In this document: positions 20,601 through 27,100 of the stretch, piece after piece | How the letters are laid out: each line of letters opens with the position of its first letter | How positions within the stretch are numbered: position 1 is the first letter of the stretch | Virus record (IMG/VR): IMGVR_UViG_3300010388_000249 | Coordinates: 1 to 50,439 of that record | DNA: 50,439 nt | Direction: 5' to 3' (one strand) | DNA from: a virus | The notes under the pieces: generated by a model | Told to the model about the DNA's origin: nothing | Database searches by the model: none | What the model saw: the letters and a program-made list of their open reading frames with translations, nothing else | Program-made: the position numbers and the translations under genes

Positions 20601-21545
20601 GTAAAATCATTTACAGTTACTGCTAATGGAAATGATTCCCTTGAAAAAATTCCAAATGGTGCAGCAATTATTGTTACTGCAACTGCAGGAAATACATTAG
20701 TTGGGACAGTAACATTGCATGTTGGTACAAAATTAGATTTAAATATTACATCAATTACTGGTTCTAGCACATTTTCATCATGGACAATGCAAGCCGGATT
20801 AGTACAAACTAGAGCGTTAGAATATGCATCGTTAACTGGTACTAATTTTAGCTCTTGGTATAGAGCAGATGAAGGTACAATTATTGTTAATGAATCAATT
20901 GAATCAACTCGCAACGGTGATTACGGAACTGTTAAATTGCAAAGTTCAACTAATGCAAATTCGATTTTACTAGGGTGTACAGCATCAAGTAGTGTATTAA
21001 CATATACGTCGTCAAGCAACAACATTAGTGTCACCGGATATACAGATACTAATACTGCTAGTAGTATAATTACATCAGCTGATGCAGTAACTAGCGGAGT
21101 AACATTTAATGCAATTGATGGATTTACAGTTAAGTTTTATTTTAATTCAGTAACTACTGCACCATCTGTTAATACAATGTATAAAATATCAGGTAATACC
21201 AATTTGTTGTATAATGGAGTGTATCAAGTTACTGCTAGTACAACAACATCAATTACTTTGTTTTATACAGTTAACCCAGGTGTATACAGCGCAACTGGAA
21301 CTACATTTGTAACTCCAGTAAGATCAGCAGTAACACATGGAATTGCATACAAAACAAATAGTTGTGCATATGGATTTAACGGAAACACTGTTCAGACTGA
21401 TGATACTGCATCAATTGATTCAAATATAACTAGTTTAGTTATTGGGAATAATACAGCAGGAATAGGTGTACAATATATTGCAAGAATTACATATTACCCA
21501 ATAAGACTAAGTAATTTAGAAATGCAAAGAATGACAACTCAATAA
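8667..21545 (+). CDS. Giant tail fibre / adhesin, 4292 aa
   Basis: A single uninterrupted reading frame of 12.9 kb. The N-terminus (GNDGTGDSIRGAFTKVNENFSELY) is a module found in T4-like marine phage structural proteins. About eight repeats with a core like DVxYxIDSxxYDLxxGGxSQxxxSG recur from residue 350 to 2050. A stretch near residue 1525 (LHITLFVESGIYYEDYPLRL, then a PNISIKGD turn) suggests a pectate-lyase-type beta-helix. Near residue 3290 a FRVGRFFSVDQGTGIVTLSS block is shared with cyanophage fibres. The C-terminal part has a LDPRVAFTRASVATCYNAQG module and a concanavalin-like end. Transcribed late; probably the main host-recognition fibre. Size is far beyond usual T4 fibres (about 1000-1300 aa). 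Confidence 0.8.
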   Translation: MTKKIINIGVEGNDGTGDSIRGAFTKVNENFSELYGAFGIEGKISISDLADGPEIDPNTNLAYSPDQILMANSTGDRLIARSIAGGANIEVSILDSGELSISAPNTQISSDQLPKLSYPFNANLKTIANLPYPDQSAVDLFNATWSGQSITADINSLPVTVGYASQNFLSVYNGAIAYKDADGNIVQPSLASAPDQVDTTSVDYDPALTGNYLTTSLVPRKDLVYRGGDTMTGPLYLSNHPSPLAGITSSDPADLQAATRYYVDNKTFSSNINLYVSTSSGDDLQTNTPSGKEGRNWNYSYNTIGAALLHAQSLIDLASQEPGPYKQRISYTDNADLYFSTIQKVSLTGGNSIGSNSEGFIAAYDLLQANRAFIQAETIAYINKKYVNSFSYIEKDLKDTIDKLITAVADDLMLGAVESPTGNAQLNYKSYWFANEYLKTHLDSNELIQWKSIIEFVKTQIIDFSYSVSNVQKYTKSIVQALCYDFLFGSNYQSIQTGISFNNSNTGLTANQLSSIIVQNPIAITSADYSGTSMTISFETQTVNLFPENSQIIINCTFTKSTSVSLTNISAIVTASTLSSVTFNSSAFSTTGSYTVSGYFDRFNLINQLLTITEVKNNDTITNSIKSNAELIASIASTGVIPVPVMPSLTNAPELYDTLSYANAKELLITNISFIQSEVVAYLSAEFPLATYDRALCLRDVKYAVQSIAYDAIYGGNSQSFYSGLQIKNFIVNQLPTVSSVSSDACKAAIAYINVLAQSIIQNIPVGTVYQQSIKQYRNNSLTGGVIASLSISTSVNTIVRLVSLAPSTPTNVTLSVNTAGLITASSAVSSLAIGQSVTISGTNTGVGSIPTGIYYIIDTNGSSTFQLSDAVGGTALVTGAGSLIGLSYSFGPFESYAKTARKSISDTVNLKIPSYTTTSDINETDGFAKTTVPWFIDHFYPVINDLNDLNNSNKLGQITELFDFINTTITNGVYPEDLPLYPTSILSIYDDITKEELAAARLAITNSVFGIISDIETARSTVIVADIELYRQYVKDVIIAVCYDITFGGSSATYSARSYLTTAIDTSPLTLVTDIKSAVKVAANVALQVATIADLTHFTVNVPHKTSGSVTFSIGTVTGLVATLTSGVATITLTTGNLTGVNAGDVLVQTAGTGEFGIHPIELLINDAFVSSIDDASFELFQDTIPYVSASALRDTIINNKTIITNDTVRYVKANFSGGFKYNETLCYRDIGSIINASSIDLITGGTWQSITAGKSFYKNASGILVASGAQRVQSIDGIEFAKDLANQVLNKQSRTRYQTLVSQKLSISGNANLPSTSINVGRVGDTRLSLTVSALAKTTFNANIELMISIVKNGIGNAPALVTSMFGSGLWHIAVQNGGNGNVDQGKPNNIDLFPAKIISGVGKDSTNVAASTAAATIVKYVAGQDTALTIVAVTDSTHFTVSIPHKTSGFITFAVGSQSELTATLTAGSREVTLTSGTVSSLNIGKTPVKTSDTGEFGAIQIASVDSIQVRLIRPEFFTLYEEVEFGETVRDLHITLFVESGIYYEDYPLRLSPNISIKGDEFRRTIVRPKDRISQSPWRKVFFYRDAIIDALEVGIVDYDGTNYAPTGISASISGVTSKITVTLTGLDQSGNTVGYQALLSWVGKVFADTNVTNGNAKRGKAVVDSVSGNTMNCTVIYPFDGEARLFASTEWKLFSTKNYGYHYLTDPADPTSQAKNNKDIDVFLCNEGNRIVGLTFQGQGGFAMVLDPSGNIKTKSPYIQECSSFSQSNNYKRFAGGQYIDGFAGRLYGVIKAVADNGITVTVTGAVNSGLDVRPPQAPCSFYVRGKRYQIDDVVEFNPTTRTVVLTLDKTTTYLYDPISQAIVFDLQKTRRDVQYVIDAAAADLALGTTYRSVHAGRRFLASYSSLLIGSLQDLTVAGINRAASQSALSVNSTFMSNIGIMTAMLLTGASAEPVITWPTLTSGTGYANKNLARAIIQNNRKFIISEISAYISETEVLSNFPKYNVLTSERDIGYIIDSVTYDLLFGGTSQTYSSAFAFYNNGTSYVPSVSSICVKVFTRLKAILPYIVTGQTVWGVSSKTSGNSEIQNVSAPSGVNFQTTLDPLFDLLLDYITDGVFTPSATQSCKAISATISGTQSGYSVGDLLTVGGTSVIAYVSEVSAAGAVTEVNFKGPGAYAGTFLTNQSLSALVTTSGGSGTGARLTLVVGPETFPTITDTAYTNAISYSTITTIANDVVNYLSNGADQQINIEMGGNRSMLANDFAMFNDLAYGILANNGAFTEQVCTFTYYAHTGFWANNGSNLRGVGCSNSFGNYGLRASGFDVTELPDSVNLANHMIQTARVYKQGSVIDKMVPTVTVPATELWIIGYDYIPTNGSVLEIDHSVSGDGIVSYIISSVQYTTIQVLNQIVLKLNLSSSGDGGTSSTGLKTALYHSQLVTIRSTNSFKFNNIDNVRPTRPSTALQYNDNLNAVYRVVSYNLSESTGDTLLNNIAILQSDNAFNYYSVSTDTSHITNCDPESDITATIITGTNSSTTITVNSLASGTAIVAGQSIAGIGFSDHTVASVTGPASGEYTVVLSAVPLTTPYGVVSFSTKTQGSKVNDIKIAVNQISNLASIDQINRGTYVTAWNGRLHRVLKYVPAVFAATGTLETWTAGTNTLIVTSVTGTIDNNSIIVGRNSGSDATIEFHGEVASSTFDAGTERTTIIVKAGTGTVVGSLSTGAIFTFGVSTNSYIKISPNAIINNNTVGTAITSMIFESSNVVDTNYFQTFKIPYSKNTSLPVVNSYVSVAGASTTSYNGSYQVTAVTDQTSITIGSASGYTVGMVVTFQIFVTTISGNKTFRTTTAHKLNVGDLVTFKETSATYGVVAATSYYVKTVSSTSGVIDKFTVSTSLVSLGVPGAEKTDFFNGINLSLEINTPVSTNSHMSTATNNAIIQSINGNTLVVSPSCWAPEGAPIRATIAATVLSIEITYPGSGYASAPKLEIIEGSPTLVATAVCTISEGKINQVTVVIKGSGYVSPPKVKITASADTNQEDPGYSEAILTVVLSTPVYKDSTSTSGITSSTVTLLYPSDPGTFDVNEVKSISDSTITTGNSYAGTINGIAYAATTGYLVTFTFNALTSAPTAGSWYKVSGNSNNLYNGLVQVISNGSTTSATVFYPYDPGTPGTFVGDTTSITKSTTSATSSSLGISKPFSTESAYTFAIGYPSNVGGQVTTRISTCRATGHDFCDIGTGGYSTTNIPYSIYGDPSLSRQVSHETLDEGVGRCFYVSTNQDGIFRVGRFFSVDQGTGIVTLSSKMALSNVQAFGFSGGGAVVNEFSTDSTMTDNSSNKVPVESSVRGYIDKRLGLDHGGSPIPVTTAIGPGFMPLNGSLSMTANLKMGSHSITGLEYPGSDDSAAANVLYVNNKVASKSNIHQLIDTSIVTPTTSQVLVFDETLELATSPPTLGGWVNKTIVGHVTVAYDTTEQTLTSTIGSEKIVNSMVSASAAIEQSKLSLTAASTRTSSTSILQADLGVASFNNKVFTSTSGWVDLADSDSNTTGVLLDKLQYISSKTLLGNLSSASAHVTTVTPGAIVTDGDGIKNASFTSQGAMSVKSIDSITGARTYEVIPYTSTGGASSVVQTDASGAIDATSLKIDSKKIIDTTSSSKSVQLYTFSGAEFLSATSNSSTSAADTVISVTTIETTTNNGMVKTTNLTTGAAATAGLITGDWSITTGSRISLTAGSTEISANGFLASNERVKIRPSLALDFANSRTLDPRVAFTRASVATCYNAQGALVTVASNQPRFDYDIDGVSKGLLIEEPRENLLKFSTLFVTGTGNWTQTNFTTSAVVTNAAPTKGSATQFTSAAAYEGTLSIQLAGLSTVASYAFSIWAKSVSGTATVSVSLDNGLSFKTMNITTTMTRYSFPEIKASNPSASVYTLIIKIPVNSSTVLWGAQLEQVASGSTVFATTYIKTDWETTSTSTVTISTGVKSFTVTANGNDSLEKIPNGAAIIVTATAGNTLVGTVTLHVGTKLDLNITSITGSSTFSSWTMQAGLVQTRALEYASLTGTNFSSWYRADEGTIIVNESIESTRNGDYGTVKLQSSTNANSILLGCTASSSVLTYTSSSNNISVTGYTDTNTASSIITSADAVTSGVTFNAIDGFTVKFYFNSVTTAPSVNTMYKISGNTNLLYNGVYQVTASTTTSITLFYTVNPGVYSATGTTFVTPVRSAVTHGIAYKTNSCAYGFNGNTVQTDDTASIDSNITSLVIGNNTAGIGVQYIARITYYPIRLSNLEMQRMTTQ

Positions 21546-21554
21546 GGAATACAC

Positions 21555-21611
21555 ATGAAACAATACTTCACTTTAAAAACAATACTTTTAGATTCTAAGG
21601 AGTTGACATAA
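21555..21611 (+). CDS. Possible 18-aa leader peptide
   Basis: A tiny reading frame, MKQYFTLKTILLDSKELT, lies between the giant fibre gene and the next fibre gene. It has AAGGAA upstream, and its stop overlaps the next start (TAATG, 21609-21613). It could couple translation of the 847-aa gene or be fortuitous. Confidence 0.35.
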   Translation: MKQYFTLKTILLDSKELT

Positions 21612-24154
21612 TGACTAGTAGTTTTGTAGGAACTAATCCTAATCAAGTACCGACAAATTCTGATCTTAGTCGACTTGCATATTTAGATTATCTTGGATGG
21701 GACGATACCGGAGCAGCGATTCCGGTAATCGCATCTGCATCAGTTATTACACCTGTTCTTAAAATAACAAAAGTTTCAGGAACTGCAGCAATTAATACAA
21801 TAACACCGCCGTTAGATTTAGTTAATGGCGGTCAATTAGTGTTAATACCAACTGCTAGATTTTCCTTTGATACAACTGGCAATATTGCATTGCCGTTAAC
21901 TGCAGAAGTTTCAAAGCCAATTATTTTAACATACGAATCTATTGCTAAAAAGTGGTATCCTAGTTATTCTAATACGGTTAATAATTTAAATGTAAATGCA
22001 TCATTATTAAAAAATGTTTCATTAAATGTTGGTAATTCATTAACTGTTACTGGTGATGATACAATTACATTAACTAATGTTGAAATAACTTCAATTACTG
22101 GTAACTTTTCATGTGATCCATCTGTAACTAATTATAAATTAGTTATAGGTAAACAAGTAATTATAAGTGCTAATAATGTCGGTACTGGATATGTAGCAAC
22201 CGGAACGTATTACATTATTGCAACTAATGATACATCGACGTTTCAACTATCTGCAACATTTGGCGGGCCTGCTATTACTACAGTAGTAGGCATACCCACT
22301 GGTTTAGTATTTACATGTTCACCAAATGTAAATTTTGGTAGAGGTGGCGTAGTTGTATATAATGACAGAACAAGTAAGTTAAGTGTGTTTGCAGAAACTA
22401 CTTCTGTAGAATTAGCATCTAGTATAACTGATTATACAGGTACCGCTGGTAAATTAGTGTTTTCAGTATCACCTACATTAACCGGCACAGTAACAGTTAA
22501 TGGAGAATTAGTTGTAAATGGAAATACTGCAATTAATGCATCATCATTAACAGTTGATGACAACAATATTGAATTAGGATCTGTATCGGCAGTTACTGGA
22601 ATTACAGGTACTATATCAACTGTTGAATTATCTACTGTAATAACTAGTATGTCATCAGTTTCTGGGTTAATTCCAGGAATGGTAATTACTAGACAAGTAG
22701 GTAGTTTAGGTGCAGGGTTATTTGGTGGAGTAACTGTAATTACACAAATCCTTACATCATCTTCGGTATCAATTACTAGTACTACTGCAAATACAACAGG
22801 TAATATAACGTTTGATGCAGCCGGTGCATCTGATGCAACTGCAAACAACGGCGGTATTACTGTAAAAGGTGCAACTAATAAAACTATTATATGGGATTCA
22901 ACTAATTCAAATTGGACGTCAAGTGAACATTGGAATATTAGTTCAGCTAAAACATATAAGATTAATAATGTACAGGTGCTAACTTCGTCTGCAGTGCTTA
23001 ATGACTCATCTCAAACTTCAGTTACTGTTGGGGGATATGCAACTACTGTTAATATCGGAACTAGCGCAACTTTAGCTACTACATTAACAATTGGTGCTAC
23101 TACAAAAGATAATATTTTAATCATCAACGGTAACAACACATCTGGTACTGCTACATTAAGCACGTCAGCAGGTGTTACTACTACAAATGTATTCAATACA
23201 AACGCATTAACTGGTAACTTATTTGGTGCTGCTACTGCTGTTAATATTGGTGCTGCAAGTGGAACATTAACAATTGGCAATGCAACGATTACTGGTACTA
23301 ATGCAACTACTTTAAATTTAAATGGAGCTAGTCCGAGTATTACTACAACCAGTACTGCAACAGCATCAGTTTTTAATACATTTGCAACTACTGGTAACTT
23401 ATTTGGTGCTGCTACTGCTGTTAATATTGGTGCTGCAAGTGGAACATTAACAATTGGCAATGCAACGATTACTGGTACTAATGCAACTACTTTAAGTTTA
23501 AATGGCGCAAGTCCGAGTATTACTACAACTAATAATGGTACAGCAAGTGTGTTCAATACAATTGCATTAACTGGTAATATTTTTAATGCTGCAACAACGA
23601 CTACGTTTGGTTATACAGGAACTGCTGCATCAACTACTAATATTTCAACAGGCGCAACCTTAACTGCAACAACAAAGACAATTAATATAGGAACAAACGG
23701 CGCAACTGGTTCAACTACTACTATTTCTATTGGTTCAACTGCAGGCGGTACTACTACAGTTAATAATGCGTTAAACGTTGTAGTAGGCGGTAACACCTAT
23801 CCTGTAGGATATGCAAATGTTCCACAAGTTATACAAAATGCTGATTTTAGTGCATTTACGTTAAATGATATGGGTAAGCATTATTACCATGCTTCTGCAA
23901 CTGCACATACTTACACCGTACCAGCTGGAGTATTTGCAATAGGAGCTACTCTTATGTTTGTTAATAGAGGTGCAGGAGTATTAACTATTAGGTGTGATCC
24001 AACACCAACCGGGTCTCCGTTGCCTGCAACTGAAAGTTTATTACAATCAATTACCGGTAGTACAGGTAGTCGAGCGTTAGCTGCTTTTGGTGTAGCAACT
24101 ATGGTTAAGATAACTGCAACAGACTGGATAATTTCAGGAACGGGGTTAAGCTAA
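21611..24154 (+). CDS. Repeat-containing tail fibre protein
   Basis: 847 aa, Thr/Asn/Gly/Ala-rich and beta-predicted. The N-terminus PTNSDLSRLAYLDYLGWDD resembles fibre attachment modules. The region at residues 510-700 holds near-identical 60-residue repeats (NLFGAATAVNIGAASGTLTI, then a NATITGTNATTL strand), typical of beta-solenoid shafts. At the DNA level two 106-bp blocks are identical. The C-terminus (HYYHASATAHTYTVPAGV..) resembles a globular cap. It overlaps the next gene by TAATG at 24152-24156 and is likely co-transcribed with it. Confidence 0.7.
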   Translation: MTSSFVGTNPNQVPTNSDLSRLAYLDYLGWDDTGAAIPVIASASVITPVLKITKVSGTAAINTITPPLDLVNGGQLVLIPTARFSFDTTGNIALPLTAEVSKPIILTYESIAKKWYPSYSNTVNNLNVNASLLKNVSLNVGNSLTVTGDDTITLTNVEITSITGNFSCDPSVTNYKLVIGKQVIISANNVGTGYVATGTYYIIATNDTSTFQLSATFGGPAITTVVGIPTGLVFTCSPNVNFGRGGVVVYNDRTSKLSVFAETTSVELASSITDYTGTAGKLVFSVSPTLTGTVTVNGELVVNGNTAINASSLTVDDNNIELGSVSAVTGITGTISTVELSTVITSMSSVSGLIPGMVITRQVGSLGAGLFGGVTVITQILTSSSVSITSTTANTTGNITFDAAGASDATANNGGITVKGATNKTIIWDSTNSNWTSSEHWNISSAKTYKINNVQVLTSSAVLNDSSQTSVTVGGYATTVNIGTSATLATTLTIGATTKDNILIINGNNTSGTATLSTSAGVTTTNVFNTNALTGNLFGAATAVNIGAASGTLTIGNATITGTNATTLNLNGASPSITTTSTATASVFNTFATTGNLFGAATAVNIGAASGTLTIGNATITGTNATTLSLNGASPSITTTNNGTASVFNTIALTGNIFNAATTTTFGYTGTAASTTNISTGATLTATTKTINIGTNGATGSTTTISIGSTAGGTTTVNNALNVVVGGNTYPVGYANVPQVIQNADFSAFTLNDMGKHYYHASATAHTYTVPAGVFAIGATLMFVNRGAGVLTIRCDPTPTGSPLPATESLLQSITGSTGSRALAAFGVATMVKITATDWIISGTGLS
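23210..23495 (+). repeat. 106-bp perfect direct repeat, 180-bp period
   Basis: Bases 23210-23315 are identical to 23390-23495. They encode the shaft repeat of the 847-aa fibre. Perfect DNA identity points to recent duplication and a place where copy number can change. Confidence 0.9.
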
Positions 24155-27100
24155 TGACTGGTTTTATGACAGTAGTAATAGGAATGTCTGGTACAAAGTT
24201 ACAAACTCCGGTACCATTTTTTAATTCATCGAGTTCAACTTCTATAAAGTTTGCGTGGGCTCCTGTGCCAAATGCAACATCATACGAATACTATACATCA
24301 GCAAGTGGATCTCCAACATCGCCTACCTCAATTACTGCATCGACAGGAAGTTGGGCAACGCCAAGTGCAATGAGTGGTACTCAAACTGCTGGATATATGC
24401 AATCAGTTGCTTATAGAAAAAGTGACGGACTATGTGTTGCAGTTGGGTATACAAATAATGTTAATAATGACCATACACCAGTATATGCAACATCATCTAA
24501 TGGTACTACATGGACTGCGCCAGTAGCAATGCCAGGTTCGGTATTAACAGCATTATCATCAGTTACTGTTAGAGATAATGACGGGGTATTTGTAGCAGTC
24601 GGTGGGGGTTATTATGCAATATCAACTAACGGCACTACATGGACAGTAGGGACTATACATTTAAGTTATAATTTTTTAGCAGTCACTGTTAACAGCAGTG
24701 GATTATTTGTCGCAGTTGGCGGCCAAGGCGCGTATTCGACATCAACTAACGGAACAACGTGGTCTACTCCGGTGTCTATGCCTACTAGTGTTTATTATAC
24801 TACGTTTATGGCTATTACTGTTAGTAGTACCGGTAGATTTGTTGCAGTTGGAAGTGAGAATGATAAACCGGTATTTTCATATTCAGATAACGGATCAACC
24901 TGGAATACTGTCATTCGACAATCTTCCGCCGTTGTCAGCGCACTGTATAGTGTTGCAGTAAATAATACTGGAGTATTTGTTGCAGTGGGGCATACCATCG
25001 ATGCAACAAACTCCCCGTTATTTTCAAAATCAGTTGATGGAATAACCTGGTCAGATGTTGCTATAATGAATAATTCAACAGGTTCTGCAACTATGAGAAG
25101 CATTACGACAGTTAATGGAACATTTATAGCAGTTGGTTATCCTAATAAATATGCAACATCATCTAACGGCAGTAATTGGACTACTCCGGCGGATATGAAT
25201 GGAATTGCAGTAGTAATACAAATGACTAGTGTTACTGTAACTGCTAACGGGTTATCAGTTGCAGTTGGTTATAATGGTAATTATGCAGTAAGTTCAACTA
25301 GTACAGCAGTAAGTTCGAAAGATATTACAGTTGCCTCTGGTAATAGCAGTGTAACGTTTTATGTGCGTGCAGTTGGCCCAATTATATACGAAAAGTCAGA
25401 ATACGGTTCAATAACAGGTTTATCTACAAAAGGATCACTTGGTATTCCGTCGCTTTCTGCAGTATCAACAACTACTACGCAAGTTACATTTTCGTGGACT
25501 GCTGGATCACCAACATTTGACAATACCGGATCTTATAGTTTTTACACAGTAATTGATGGTGTAATATCACCAACTACTACTGGATATACTAGTCTTAGTA
25601 AAGTAATTGATGTACCGGATATTGGCGGTACTGCAGAATTTCATTTAACTGCAGTAGGTACTAATTATATTAATTCGCCTACTGCAGTATTATCAAAAGC
25701 AGCTTACGGATACTTAACTGCGCCAACAATAACAACGCAACCAATATCAACTACTGTAGTTCGGTTTTCTTGGACAAATCCAGCAAACGTGTTATCTTAC
25801 CAATATTACACATCTGCGAGCGGAAGTACAAGTTCTCCAATTGGACCAATTACACTAGTGTCAGGTACTACTACTAAAGATATTACTGTAGCTGACGCAG
25901 GAAATGTAACAATTTATGTACAATCAATCGGTTTACCATATGCTCCATCTAATACATGGGGAACGTTGTACGGAACTGCGTATTTAGGGTATTCGTCAGT
26001 TACTGCAAACAGTATAGTAGGTACACCGAATACAACCACACAAGTATCGTTTACATGGTCTGGAGTTAATTCAGATTCGTATGATTATTACACTAGTTAT
26101 AATTCTACTGTAATAAACACTACAAATACTTCAGCTGTAGTATCATCAGGTTCTGCAAATACATCAGTAACGTTGTATGTTAAATCAAAAGGTAATGCAT
26201 CGTATATGCCTGCTACTACATATTCGTCTGGGTCAGGAACAAGTTATTCGGGAATTGCATCTATATCGAATTTAAGCGCAACTTCTCTTACTACTACAAC
26301 AGTTAGAGTTAGCTGGAATACAATATCAAATGTGGGATCTTTTTCTTACCGTACTAACTTAGATACTACAGCAAGGACACTTGCTAACACAACTACATCT
26401 CAAGATGTATCAACTAGCGGTATTGGCGGTAGTGTAAGATTTTATATCTCAGCAACTGGTACAAATAATTATATGAATATGGCTGAAACTTATGTAGACG
26501 GATCATCATACGGATATTGGACAACTCCATCGTTAACCTATACATCAACTAGTACAACTACGTTTACAGTTAGTTGGTCAGCTGCATCCGGTGCAACATA
26601 TCAATATTCTACACCGACTGTTGCTAAAACTAATACATCAAGTAGTTCATCACAGTCTATAACAGTTAGCTCAGCAGGTGGTAACACCACTGTTACAATT
26701 TATGCAACAGGCGGTGTATATGCAGAATCATCAGCTAGTATAACCGGTTACGGTTATGTTGGTAATGCATCTATTACTACTCCGACTGTATCAGCTAAAT
26801 CACCGTCAAGTGTATCATTTAGTTGGTCAGGTTCTAATATTACCAAATACTATTATTCAACAAATAATTCAAATTGGACTGATAATGGAACAAGTACATC
26901 TGCTGCATTTTCAGCGTCGGCTGGCGGAACAGTTACTATATATGTAAAAGGTGATGCAGCTGCAAGTTACGCACCAGCATCTAATGTGTCAGCATCAGGA
27001 ACTGCAATGTCAGGATATGCAAGTGTATCATCCTTGTCAGGTGTCGGTGCAACGTATACTACAGTTACATTTAGTTGGACTGGATCACATGCAGGATCAT

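Noticed and set aside
20051-20914. A 287-codon minus-strand frame inside the giant fibre gene
   Set aside because: Composition is a reverse reading of the fibre, no start signal, and the plus-strand frame is continuous through it.
23011-23796. Hydrophobic minus-strand open frames opposite the fibre repeats
   Set aside because: They mirror the repetitive Thr/Ala-rich plus-strand gene and have no ribosome binding sites; Val/Ala runs result from reading ACT/GCT repeats backwards.
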